Source: Paraburkholderia ribeironis (GTDB taxonomy: Bacteria > Pseudomonadota > Gammaproteobacteria > Burkholderiales > Burkholderiaceae). Taken from it: a stretch of DNA of 64,000 bases. The DNA is taken from contig NZ_CYGX02000072.1 of assembly GCF_900019265.1 (NCBI RefSeq), forward strand, positions 16,958 through 80,957. Direction: 5' to 3'. The notes under the pieces are model-generated. The model was not told the origin of the DNA. It worked only from the letters and a program-made list of their open reading frames with translations, and did no database searches. Position numbers and translations under genes: made by a program. Positions 17,735 through 27,161 of this stretch are shown here, in pieces. The stretch's first letter is position 1, and every line of letters begins with the position of its first letter.

Positions 17735-17895
17735 GGGCGCGGTGGGTCTGGAGGAGCGAGCCTGAAAGCGCGCTGCGCGCCGGAGGCTCGGGGCCGGAAC
17801 GACCGGAGCATTATCGGCCTCGCTTGCAGATGCGTAAACCCGCGCCGCGCCGTCCCAATTTCAGGTGGCGCAACCGCAGCACACTCACCACACAG

Positions 17896-18204
17896 TCACA
17901 GCGCAACGTAGCCACGCTTTTCGAGCGTCCAACGATGCCATTGATTGCCATAGGCGCCACAGACCACGGCGAACAGGATCGACAGCAGCAGTCCGATCAG
18001 ATCTGCCGTTGCGCCCCATAGCCCGATGCCGAACAGCATCAGATTGATCGCCAGCATGACGAACGCGGCAAACCACATGCGCTTCGACAATGCCCAGATG
18101 AAACCAAGCAGACATGCGCCCCAACTGAAGCCGGTCGCGACCGCGACGGTTTGGTCGTGGCCGGGGTGTTGCAGATAGATCCTTGCGCCCATTTTGTTTT
18201 CCAT
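17896..18204 (-). CDS. DUF2628 small membrane protein
   Basis: 102 residues. A short soluble head contains the family-typical GFSWGACLLGFIWALSKRMW (~25-44), followed by transmembrane segments at ~45-62 and ~66-85 and a basic tail (HRWTLEKRG). The ATG at 18204 is chosen because residues upstream are random-looking. DUF2628 proteins have no assigned role. The 18205-18489 gap separates it from the divergent thioredoxin gene. Confidence 0.75.
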   Translation of the reverse strand: MENKMGARIYLQHPGHDQTVAVATGFSWGACLLGFIWALSKRMWFAAFVMLAINLMLFGIGLWGATADLIGLLLSILFAVVCGAYGNQWHRWTLEKRGYVAL

Positions 18205-18489
18205 ATTCGATACATGCGACACACACGCGACACACCCGATGACCCGCCGGCTCGCTGGCAGCACAGGGACGAAGTTCGACCCGCCGCAGCGTCGAGCATG
18301 CCAGATGCGCGCAATGCAGCGCAACGCAGCGCAGCGCCCCGCGCGTTCGCCGGCTCGCCAGCGCCCTTGCCCGGGCCGCCTTCGATGACGACCCGCGGCA
18401 TAGCTGTTACTCTTGATCAATCCTCACGCAGGAAACGCCGCGCCAGCGGAATTGCCTGCCCGCACTGTCATAACAACATCGGAGTACGC

Positions 18490-18810
18490 ATGGCAACCCA
18501 GACCGCCTATTCTTCAAAAGCCCCGTCGCGAGCCGAAGTCGACGCACTGCCAGGCGTTACCGTCGTCGAATTCGGCACCGACTGGTGCGGCTATTGCCAG
18601 GGCGCGCAAGCGTCGATTGCGAAGGCGCTCGAGCCGCATGCCGGCGTCCGCCATCTGAAAATCGAAGACGGTCCCGGCCGGCCACTCGGCCGTTCGTTCA
18701 AGGTCAAACTCTGGCCGACGCTGGTGCTGATGCGCGACGGCGCGGAAGTGGCGCGCGTGGTCCGACCAACGAGCGCGGCGCAAATCACGGACGCGCTGAC
18801 GGCGGTCTGA
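18490..18810 (+). CDS. Thioredoxin-family protein
   Basis: A 106-residue thioredoxin fold with an active site TDWCGYC (Cys33, Cys36). WCGYC replaces the classical WCGPC, which usually raises redox potential and points to a more oxidising or specialised thiol exchanger. The cis-Pro loop KLWPTLVLMRDG is present (~72-83). There is no signal peptide, so it is cytosolic. ATG 18490 follows GGAGTACGC. It stands apart from YjbQ by 155 bases. Confidence 0.9.
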   Translation: MATQTAYSSKAPSRAEVDALPGVTVVEFGTDWCGYCQGAQASIAKALEPHAGVRHLKIEDGPGRPLGRSFKVKLWPTLVLMRDGAEVARVVRPTSAAQITDALTAV

Positions 18811-18965
18811 TCGCGTAGTGCGCCGGGGCGCCGGAGCGCCGCACTGCATATCCAACCGCTGCGCGTGCTTCGAATCCGCACGCCGCGCCGCCGGCTCACA
18901 GCATACGCGCAGCCGCACCCGGCCACTGCACGCCACCGCCACGCCAGCTACATCGAGCACCGATC

Positions 18966-19385
18966 ATGCGACAAGCCATCCATCATCTGAGCATCCAGGC
19001 GCCTCGCCGCGGGCTCGTCGAGTTTACCGACGAAGCGCGCCGCTTCGTCGCCGGCCAGCGCATCGGCACCGGCCTCTTGACGCTGTTTTGCCGCCACACG
19101 TCCGCGTCGCTGCTGATCCAGGAGAACGCCGATGCTTCGGTGCGCCGCGATCTGGAGCGCTACTTCGAGCGCCTCGCGCCCGAAGACGCCGAGCGTTACG
19201 AGCACGACACCGAAGGCCCCGACGACATGCCTGCCCATCTGCGCACCGCGCTCACGCAGGTGCAGTTGTCGGTGCCGGTCGAGCATGGGCAGATGGTGCT
19301 CGGCACATGGCAAGGGTTGTATCTGTTCGAACATCGCCGTCACACGCAGCAGCGCGACATCGTGCTGCATCTGCTCGGCGAATGA
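18966..19385 (+). CDS. yjbQ: YjbQ family protein (UPF0047)
   Basis: At 139 residues this is the usual family length. Conserved features are the core CRHTSASLLIQENAD (~42-56) with VRRDLERYF, and the His/Gln-rich LSVPVEHGQMVLGTWQGLYL followed by FEHR. Members form trimers and E. coli YjbQ has weak thiamine-phosphate synthase activity; the physiological role remains open. It precedes the aldolase gene by 121 bases on the same strand. Confidence 0.93.
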   Translation: MRQAIHHLSIQAPRRGLVEFTDEARRFVAGQRIGTGLLTLFCRHTSASLLIQENADASVRRDLERYFERLAPEDAERYEHDTEGPDDMPAHLRTALTQVQLSVPVEHGQMVLGTWQGLYLFEHRRHTQQRDIVLHLLGE

Positions 19386-19506
19386 AACGCAGCCTCGGGG
19401 GCCGCGCGGCCCCATTGCAACAGCGAGCCGTTGTTTTCCGCGCGTGCGTTTGTCAGGACCTGTCACGGCATTTCATCCGCAAACCGGAGCAAAGGGAGCA
19501 CATCTC

Positions 19507-20526
19507 ATGGACACCCGTAGCGAGCTGCAAGCCACCGTCAAGGCCATGGTTCAACCCGGCAAAGGGCTTCTCGCCGCCGACGAAAGCGGCCCGACCATCG
19601 CCAAACGCTTCAGGACGATCGGCCTCGAATCGACCGAGGAAAACCGCCGCGCGTATCGCGATCTTCTGCTCAGCACGCCAGGGCTCGGCGAGTTCGTGAG
19701 CGGCGTGATCCTCTACCACGAAACGCTCGGCCAGCAGGCCGACGACGGCACGCCGTTCCCGCAACTCGCCGCGCGCAACGGCATCGTGCCGGGCATCAAG
19801 GTGGACCTCGGCAAAGTGCCGCTCGCGCTTGCGCCCGGCGATGAAATCACCGAAGGACTGGACGGCCTCGCGAAGCGCTTCGTCGATTACAAGCGGCAAG
19901 GCGCGCGCTTCGCCAAGTGGCGCGCGGTGTACAACATCACCGCCAGTTTGCCGAGCCGCCTCGCGGTCGAAGCGAATGCCGATTCGCTCGCGCGCTACGC
20001 GGCGATCAGCCAGGAAGCGGGCATCGTGCCGATCGTCGAGCCGGAAGTGCTGATGGACGGCGAGCACACCATCGAGCGCTGCGCGCAAGTGACCGAGGCG
20101 GTATTGCACGAAGTGTTCGACGCGTTGCACCGGCATCGCGTGGTGCTCGAACACATCCTGCTGAAGCCGAGCATGGTGCTTGCGGGCTCCACCCACGCGC
20201 AGCAGTCGTCGAGCGCCGAGATCGCCGCGCAAACCGTGCGGGTGCTCAAGCGCACGGTGCCGTCGGCGGTGCCGGGCATCGTGTTTCTGTCCGGCGGCCA
20301 GACGCCCGAAGAAGCCACCGCGAATCTCGACGCGATGAACCGCCTTGAAACGCTGCCATGGAATCTGAGCTTCTCGTACGGGCGCGCATTGCAGGAACCG
20401 CCGTTGCAGACGTGGCGCGGGCAGCCGGGCAACGTTGCGGCGGCCCAGCAGGCGCTGCTCAAGCGAGCGCGTCTGAACGGCGCGGCCGCGCTCGGCAAGT
20501 ACGACGCGGCGCAGGAAAAGAGCTAG
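19507..20526 (+). CDS. Class I fructose-bisphosphate aldolase
   Basis: A 339-residue Schiff-base aldolase that cleaves fructose 1,6-bisphosphate to glyceraldehyde 3-P and dihydroxyacetone phosphate. Signatures are GLLAADESGPTIAKRF (~20-35), ARFAKWRAVY (~133-142), the Schiff-base Lys220 in EHILLKPSMVLAG, and LSGGQTPEEAT. Most Burkholderiales also carry a class II zinc aldolase near the Calvin or glycolytic operon, so this metal-free enzyme may be an extra isozyme. ATG 19507 follows AAAGGGAGCACATCTC. Confidence 0.96.
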   Translation: MDTRSELQATVKAMVQPGKGLLAADESGPTIAKRFRTIGLESTEENRRAYRDLLLSTPGLGEFVSGVILYHETLGQQADDGTPFPQLAARNGIVPGIKVDLGKVPLALAPGDEITEGLDGLAKRFVDYKRQGARFAKWRAVYNITASLPSRLAVEANADSLARYAAISQEAGIVPIVEPEVLMDGEHTIERCAQVTEAVLHEVFDALHRHRVVLEHILLKPSMVLAGSTHAQQSSSAEIAAQTVRVLKRTVPSAVPGIVFLSGGQTPEEATANLDAMNRLETLPWNLSFSYGRALQEPPLQTWRGQPGNVAAAQQALLKRARLNGAAALGKYDAAQEKS

Positions 20527-20586
20527 CGGTCTCATCGACGAGCACGCGCACGACGCGCCACGCGCCACTGCCACGCACGCTGAGCG

Positions 20587-22688
20587 TCAGGGCTCGCACG
20601 CCACCAGCGCGTGCAACTCGTCGATACTGAATGGCTTGGAAAGAATTGCTATGCCGAGACGGCGCGCTCGTTCGAGTTCGTCGGCGTAGCCGGTCATCAG
20701 CGCGATGCGCTGTGCCGGCCACGCGCTGCGGACTTTTTCCGCGAGGTCGATACCGTTCAGCTTGCCCGGCATCTGGATGTCGGACAGCACGAGTTCGAAA
20801 CGCGCGCCGCCGTTCAGCACATCGAGCGCCTGATCGGCGGTTGGCTCATGCCGCACGGCGCAGCCGAAGGTTTCGAGCACGGCCGTCACGCCAGCCGCCA
20901 CGTCCTCGTTGTCTTCCACCAGCAGCACGAGGCCGGCCGGTTCCTGCGCCGGCACCTCGCGCGTGTCGAGGTTCGCGGCCGTTGCCTCGCGCTCGCGATA
21001 ACGCGGCAGAAAGAGCCGCACCGTCGTGCCGCTGCCCGGCACGCTGTCGATCTTCGCGGTGCCGCCCGCCTGCTCGCACACCGCCAGCACTTGCGTGAGC
21101 CCGAGCCGCGCAGTTTGGTGGTGAAGAGCGGCTCGAACGCGCGCAGCACGACGGCTTCCGGCATGCCCTCGCCGTCGTCGGAACAGATGATCTGCACGTA
21201 TTCGCCATCAGGCAGCGACGTATCGCTGCCGACGAGGCGGTTGTTCTGGCAGCGAATCACGAAGCGGCCGCCGCGCGGCATCGCATCGCGCGCGTTGACG
21301 GCCAGATTCATGATCGCGAATTCGAGCTCGGTCGGATCGGCCAGCAGCTGCCACAAGTCGTGAGGCAGGCGCAGCGCGAGTTCGACAGTGTCGCCGAGCG
21401 CCGCATCGATCAGCGGCGCGACAGCGGGCAGCCAGCGCTTGAGGTCGACCGGCTCCTGTTTGAGCGGCTGCTTGCGCGCGACGCTCAAGAGACGCCGCGT
21501 CAGCGATTCGGCGGCGGCGGTGGCGTGCTCCACCGCGAGCACTTCTTTTTCCAGATTGTTGTAGTGCTTGAGCCGCGCAAGCTCCGTATTGGCGGAGACC
21601 ACCATCAGCAGATTGTTGAAGTCGTGCGCGACGTTGGCGACCAGATTGCCGAGCGCCCCCATGCGCTGCAATTGGCGGCTCGCTGCTTCCGCCGATAGCC
21701 GCATCGCCACTTCACCCTGCCAGCGCTCCCACGCGCGGCGCTCGCCTTCCAGGTGACGCAGCGAGTAGAGCACCAGCAGCCAGATCGAGATGCAGGGCAC
21801 GGCCATGAATGCGGCGACCATCGCGAAGTGCGCGCGCCAGGCGGCCGCGATCGACGACGTCGCGTACGCGCTCATCACATACAGCGGATAATCGCCGACC
21901 CGGCGAAACGCGAGCAGCCGATCGACGCCGTCCACCGTCGAACGCAACTCGATATGGCCGAACAACTGCTGGTCGCGCAACGCGGCGGTAAACGGGCTGC
22001 GCTCGGCCGGCGTCGCGCCCGGTGGCCACGCCGGATAACGCACCAGCAGGTTGCCGTCCTGGCGATACAGGCCCAATGCGAGCGACGGGTCGCCATGGGT
22101 CAGCTCGCGATAGAAGCGCGCGAAATATTCGTTGCGCAGCGCCACGGTGACTACGCCGAGGAACTCGCCATCCGCGCCCGAACGGCCGATCGCGGTGGTG
22201 AACACATCGGTCTTCGACAGCGGCCCGAACATCGGCAGCGAGAAATACGGCAGCGGGCGCATCGCCTTCGCGGTGGTGAAATCCTCGCGCCGGCTGATCG
22301 ATATGCGCGGCGCGGGATACGCGAGGCTCGACACCAGCAGGTCACCCTGCGCGCCGAGCAGATAAACGGACGACACCTGTGGAAAGTCGCCGCCGATTTC
22401 CTGCAGACGCTCGTGCAACTCCGCTTCGCGCGCACGAATCTGCGCGTCGTCGGCATTGCCGAGCAGCTCGACGATGCGCGCCGCCATCTGCCGGTTCAGG
22501 TCCAGTACCTTGACGGCCTGCTCTTCGGTCACGCGTGCGAGCCGGTCGATCACGTCGTTCGAATCGGCGATGCGGCGCTGGTAGTCGAAATAGCCATAGC
22601 TCGCGAGACAGACCAGCGGAAACACGATCGACACGGCAAGCACGATCAGCAGCATGCGCCGCGTCACCGCGAAATTGCGCGACGGCAT
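20587..22688 (-). pseudogene. Hybrid sensor histidine kinase broken by a frameshift
   Basis: Read as one gene, this encodes a transmembrane sensor kinase: TM1 just after the start (LLIVLAVSIVFPLVCLASYG), a long periplasmic dCache-like domain, TM2 (MVAAFMAVPCISIWLLVLYS), a HisKA helix with phospho-His in ANVAHDFNNLLMVVSA, an ATPase domain (FAIMNLAVNARDAMPRGG; DDGEGMPEA), and a receiver domain with phospho-Asp in LVLSDIQMPGK. The ATPase domain breaks at 21099-21112. The first frame reads FTTKLRGSG and then loses homology, while the G2-box continuation LGLTQVLAVCEQAGG is in another frame. A one-base (net, mod 3) loss explains it; a sequencing error is the alternative. ATG 22688 follows GAGGTGCCG. 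Confidence 0.85.
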
Positions 22689-23044
22689 CGGCACCTCGAC
22701 TGCGGCACGCTCCACTCGCTGCACGGCCACTATCTCCGCGAAATTTGGAAGTACTGAGGGAAAACGTCGCACATTCCGTGCCGCGCACGGATGGTCGAGC
22801 GCTATCTCCCTTGCGGGAATTTACCGCACTTCCCGCGTTCTCCCTAGCGCGCCGACTCCGCGATATGCGACGATGCAGCAATGGAAAGCGGCGGCGGCTC
22901 AGGCACACGGATTGCTGCTGCACAGGCACCCGGCACCTTGCAACGCGCGCTGCGGCGCGGCGTGGCGCCAAAGGCGCAGTCGCCATATTCAGCCCACCGT
23001 ATAGTGCTTGCGTTGCCTGCCTGACAATCTGCGAGGAACCGATC
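22689..23044. other. Divergent promoter region between the kinase and the Rieske-flavoprotein gene
   Basis: A 356-base gap between divergently transcribed genes. The kinase frame stays open upstream to 22772, so part of it could be coding if a longer start is used. Otherwise I see no gene or clear site. Confidence 0.45.
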
Positions 23045-24622
23045 ATGGCCACGACTGCCCGCCGCGTCGCCCAGCTATCGCAATTGCGCGCGGATCGCGC
23101 CGAACGCGTGATCGTCGACGACGAGGCCATCCTGCTGGTGCGCGACGGCGACACGGTTCGCGCGTACGCCGCCGACTGCCCGCACGCGGGCGGGCCGCTG
23201 GAACAGGGCGCGCTTTGCCATGGCCGGATCGTCTGCCCATGGCACAAGGGAACTTTCGATGTCGCGACCGGCCGCGTGCTCGAACCGCCCGCGCTGTTCG
23301 CGCTCGATCGGTATCCGGTCGCCGTCAGCGGCGACGATGTGATGGTGACGCCGCAGAAACTGGCGCAACCGGTGTGCCGCGCCACCGCACGCGATCCGCA
23401 CTACGTGGTGATCGGCGCGGGCGCGGCAGGCGCCGCCGCCTGCACGGCGTTGCGCGAGTGCGGCTTCGGCGGTCGCATCACGTTGGTCGGCGACGAGCCG
23501 CATGCGCCTTACGATCGCACTGTCCTTACCAAGTACGTGCCGTCGTTCGAGATGGCGCTCGCGGAAGTGCCACCCCTGCTGCCGCCGCACTGGCTGGAAC
23601 AGCACGACATCGAGCGGACCGTCGCGAAGGTCGTGCGGCTCGACGTGCCCGCTCGCACGATCCATTTCGAAACCGGCGACACGCTCAGCTACCACACCGC
23701 ACTGCTCGCCACCGGCAGCGTGCCGAAGGTCCCCCCGATTCCCGGTTGCGAACTCGGCGGTGTGCACGTACTGCGCAATCTCGACGACGCCGCCACGCTG
23801 ATCGACGCACTGGGTGATGACGCGCAGCACGCTCAGGTGGCGATTCTCGGCAGCAGCTTTATCGGTCTCGAGACAGCTTCGGCGCTGCGCAAGTGCGGTG
23901 CGCAAGTGACCGTGATCTCGCCCGAGCGAGTGCCGTTCGCGAAACAGTTCGGCGAGCGCGCGGGCGAGATGTTGCGCGCATTGCATGAACGCAATGGCGT
24001 GGTCTTCCATCTGGACGCGAAGGTTGCGTCGCTCGAAGGCGAGGAAGGCAATGTGCATCAGGTGATGCTCGAAAGCGGCGAACACATTGCCGCCGACGTG
24101 GTGCTGCTGGGCACGGGCGTTACACCGGCGACCGGTTTTATCGAAGGCCTGCCGTTGCAGAAAGACGGCGGCGTGATCGTCAATGCGGGCATGCAGGCCG
24201 CGCCGGGTCTGTATGCAGCCGGTGACATCGCGGCGTTTTCGTTGCACGAGAATCACGAACCGGTGCGCATCGAGCACTGGCGCGTCGCGCAGCAACAGGC
24301 GCGCATCGCGGCACAGAACATGTGCGGCGCGCGGCACCGCTATGTCGCCGTGCCGTACTTCTGGACCTATCACTTCGATAAGAACTTCGAATATCTCGGC
24401 CATGCGAGCGAGTGGGACGAGATCGTGATCGACGGCGATCTCGAGCGCCAGCAGTTCGTCGCGCTGTATCTGCAGGAGGCCAAGGTCGTCGCCGTGCTCG
24501 CGTGTGAACACGAAGCACACACCGCGCGTTTGATCGACGCGATGGGGCACGCGATGGATCGTGGATTGTCGCGCGATGAGGCGCTGCGGATAATCGGACA
24601 CGAAGGGTCCACTGCACATTAG
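23045..24622 (+). CDS. Rieske-FAD/NAD(P)H oxidoreductase fusion (AIFM3/ferredoxin-reductase type)
   Basis: 525 residues in two parts. Residues ~8-110 form a Rieske [2Fe-2S] domain with both ligand pairs (Cys45/His47 in ADCPHAGG, Cys64/His67 in CPWHKG). Residues ~118-525 form a pyridine-nucleotide-disulfide reductase: FAD motif YVVIGAGAAGAAA, NAD motif VAILGSSFIGLETA, and second FAD motif GLYAAGDIAAF. The layout matches AIF-like and ferredoxin-reductase-like proteins that pass electrons from NAD(P)H to an iron-sulfur partner. No oxygenase partner gene is near, so its acceptor is unknown. ATG 23045 follows GAGGAACCGATC. Confidence 0.93.
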   Translation: MATTARRVAQLSQLRADRAERVIVDDEAILLVRDGDTVRAYAADCPHAGGPLEQGALCHGRIVCPWHKGTFDVATGRVLEPPALFALDRYPVAVSGDDVMVTPQKLAQPVCRATARDPHYVVIGAGAAGAAACTALRECGFGGRITLVGDEPHAPYDRTVLTKYVPSFEMALAEVPPLLPPHWLEQHDIERTVAKVVRLDVPARTIHFETGDTLSYHTALLATGSVPKVPPIPGCELGGVHVLRNLDDAATLIDALGDDAQHAQVAILGSSFIGLETASALRKCGAQVTVISPERVPFAKQFGERAGEMLRALHERNGVVFHLDAKVASLEGEEGNVHQVMLESGEHIAADVVLLGTGVTPATGFIEGLPLQKDGGVIVNAGMQAAPGLYAAGDIAAFSLHENHEPVRIEHWRVAQQQARIAAQNMCGARHRYVAVPYFWTYHFDKNFEYLGHASEWDEIVIDGDLERQQFVALYLQEAKVVAVLACEHEAHTARLIDAMGHAMDRGLSRDEALRIIGHEGSTAH

Positions 24623-24729
24623 CCGAGAGGAGCGGAGGATCGAAAGCAGGTTGGCAGATCGCCCAACAGGTCGAGGACAGCGTTCGCTGTCGGCACGGCA
24701 ATCCGCCTGTTAATCCGTTATCCTTAGCA

Positions 24730-26748
24730 TTACCCATCAGCCACGGACAACTCTTCCTGGGCTGCATTCGCAGTTTCGATGCGCCGGCACGCCGCCAGCA
24801 TGTCCTGTAGCGACGTGACGTAAGCCGCTCCGTCCATTGCGTCTTGCAGATCGGCGCTCCAGCTCTGCCTGTCTTCTGGCGCCCACAACCCGACGACGAT
24901 CGACACGTTCGGCAAGCGCGCACGAACGCGCTTGATCAGATAGCGCAGATGCGAAGGAACGCCGTCGATCTGCAAGTAGAAAATGCAGACGATCCCGACA
25001 TCGGCTGCATTCAGACTGTCGATCGATGCGCGCGACACGGCTTCGTGCGGCAATACCCTCGACGCAAAACCATGCTTGCCCAGTAGTTGCGAGAGGATCG
25101 TCATCGCCAGGGGATCGAGCGGTCCGCGTCCGGGAATGCACAACACCCGGCTATTGCCCGCATGCAATGCGCGCGCCGGTTGGGCCGGCACGACGTGGTC
25201 CTCAGTCTTGACCAACGGCGCCGTGTGGGCGCCTGCATGCGTCGTCGCGCCGCCTGGCTGCCGGTCGCCGGTTGGCGCGACCGGCCCCATCTCTTCCCAG
25301 TCTTCTGGCGCCGCGAGCGCGGCGGGCTCGCGGTCCTCGTAGCCGTCGAGGCCATCGACCAGATCGTTGGTGGTCGCCTCGATTCGCGCAAGCTGCGGCG
25401 CGGTCACGCGGCCGCCCATCACATCGTTCGCAGCGAGTTGCAAGCCCTTGATCGCCACCTCGTCGTAGTAGGCCGACAACGATCGATCGCGCAGCAAGGC
25501 TTCGGCCTGCTGAATGGCTTCGTCGGGGTCCCCGGTCAGCGCCCGCTGGTAGAAGTTTTCGATCGGCGTCAGCACCGGTTGATCGCCGAGCAGCACATCG
25601 AGGAGCTCGAGACGCCGCACATGCCGGCCGAGCACCAGCAGGCACAAGGTCAGCGGCGTCGATAGAATCAGCCCGATCGGCCCCCAGATCCAGCTCCAGA
25701 AAATCGCGGCGACCACCACCGAAAACGGCGACAGTCCGGTGCTACGTCCATATAGCAACGGCTCGACCACCTGGGCCACCAGCAACTCCACCGTGACGAA
25801 CAACGCCAGCGTCCCGATTGCCATCGTCCAGCCCGGACTCACGGCGGCGGCGAGCGCGGTGGCGAGCGCGGCCGAGATCCAGATGCCGACGTACGGCACG
25901 AGCCGCAGCAGCGCCGCGAGAATGCCCCACAGAATCGGACTCGGCACGCCGATCACAAACAGCCCCACGCCGATCACCGTGCCGACACCGGTGTTCAGGC
26001 CGAGTTGCGAAACGAAGTAGCGACTCAGACGCCGCGCGGCTTCGTCCATCACGGTGGTGGTGCGGTGCAGGTCGCGCGAGCCGAACAGACGAATCGCCCG
26101 ATTACGCAGATCGTCGCGTTGCAGCAGGATCACGACCATCACGACGAACACGATGAACGCCGTTTCCAGCGGACTGATGGCCGGCGACAGCACGCGCCTT
26201 GCGAGTTCGAATGGCGTGGGCATCGGTTCGCGCACCTCGACCGGCAACGCGGCCGGTGTGTGAGCGCTGGCGGCGGACGCGCCGCGCGGCGGCTCGGGTG
26301 CCGGCGGCTCGATGGTGGCGCGCTGCAGCGCCTGGCCCGCGGCACCGGCGATCCGGTTGAGCCGGCCGATCGTCGCGCTGTGCACGGTTTCCATCTTGTG
26401 TTCGATGGTCACCTGATAGCGTGGCATGCCGGCCGCGAGGCCAGTCAGTTGCGTGGCGATTACTGCCGCCAGCATCACGATGACCGACACCGAAATGAGC
26501 ACGGCGGCCAGCACGGACGCAACGTGGCCGAGCTTCAACCGGCGCAGCGCATCGACCAGCGGCGCGACCAGAAAGCTCAGCAGAATCGCCAGCGTGATCG
26601 GAATCAGCACGGCGCTCGCGAAATACAGACACGCGATCACAGTGACGGCGACGCCGAGCGCGACGAGGCCATCGACGCCGAGCGTTGCGGCCGGAGGGTG
26701 AACACGCGCGACGGGGCTCGCCGCGTGCGGGTCGGGTGAGTCCTTCAT
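24730..26748 (-). CDS. AI-2E/PerM-family permease fused to a C-terminal B12-binding-like domain
   Basis: 672 residues. The first ~375 have about eight transmembrane helices and the family core GVPSPILWGILAALLRLVPY plus SPFSVVVAAIFWSWIWGPIG. The N-terminal TM pair is separated from the core by a Pro/Ala-rich loop (~145-175). Residues ~376-530 are a soluble helical linker (DPDEAIQQAEALL). Residues ~545-655 form an alternating alpha/beta Rossmann-like domain (SRVLCIPGRGPLDPLAMTIL; VSIVVGLWAPED) resembling cobalamin-binding folds but without the DxHxxG cobalamin motif. Transport substrate is unknown; some AI-2E family proteins move other ions. The fusion suggests the domain senses a ligand for the permease. 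Confidence 0.88.
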   Translation of the reverse strand: MKDSPDPHAASPVARVHPPAATLGVDGLVALGVAVTVIACLYFASAVLIPITLAILLSFLVAPLVDALRRLKLGHVASVLAAVLISVSVIVMLAAVIATQLTGLAAGMPRYQVTIEHKMETVHSATIGRLNRIAGAAGQALQRATIEPPAPEPPRGASAASAHTPAALPVEVREPMPTPFELARRVLSPAISPLETAFIVFVVMVVILLQRDDLRNRAIRLFGSRDLHRTTTVMDEAARRLSRYFVSQLGLNTGVGTVIGVGLFVIGVPSPILWGILAALLRLVPYVGIWISAALATALAAAVSPGWTMAIGTLALFVTVELLVAQVVEPLLYGRSTGLSPFSVVVAAIFWSWIWGPIGLILSTPLTLCLLVLGRHVRRLELLDVLLGDQPVLTPIENFYQRALTGDPDEAIQQAEALLRDRSLSAYYDEVAIKGLQLAANDVMGGRVTAPQLARIEATTNDLVDGLDGYEDREPAALAAPEDWEEMGPVAPTGDRQPGGATTHAGAHTAPLVKTEDHVVPAQPARALHAGNSRVLCIPGRGPLDPLAMTILSQLLGKHGFASRVLPHEAVSRASIDSLNAADVGIVCIFYLQIDGVPSHLRYLIKRVRARLPNVSIVVGLWAPEDRQSWSADLQDAMDGAAYVTSLQDMLAACRRIETANAAQEELSVADG

Positions 26749-26802
26749 TCGTTCTCTGCCGGCCGTTCAATGACAGCGGCGTTGCAGGCGCATATCACGC
26801 GC

Positions 26803-27006
26803 TTACTTGAGGGATTCCCCATCGACCGGCCCGCTTTCGACCGGTGGCGCCTCCTTCTCTATCTCGGCGCGCGCCTGCTCCCAATACTCGTCAGGCGAGC
26901 CCTTTGGTTCCGGGGCCTGTTGCCACAGGTAGTACGCACGCGTGCGAATCTGCTCATCCTGAGCGACTGGTGCCCCTGCTTGTTCCCGTGTTTGTTCCTG
27001 TTCCAT
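26803..27006 (-). CDS. DUF2934 small soluble protein
   Basis: 67 residues from ATG 27006, preceded by AGGGGTGA. The frame is open further upstream, but those residues look random. The core IRTRAYYLWQQAPEPKGSPDEYW matches the DUF2934 pattern (Arg-x-x-Ala-Tyr, Trp, then Glu/Asp-x-x-Trp). Such proteins are short, acidic and of unknown role, common in Burkholderiales and Rhizobiales. It lies between glgX and the AI-2E gene on the same strand. Confidence 0.72.
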   Translation of the reverse strand: MEQEQTREQAGAPVAQDEQIRTRAYYLWQQAPEPKGSPDEYWEQARAEIEKEAPPVESGPVDGESLK

Positions 27007-27161
27007 TCGATCACCCCTGGCTAAACCTTGCGAAGACCCATACCGGCTGGAGCTCGCCCGCCGCAATGGCAAGTCGCGCCCATCAGTCGCAATCAAATCG
27101 AGCAAGGCTTGTACCTGATCGGGTGCGCGGCGCTTGCGCACCGCGCAGTTCGCGTCGAGCG

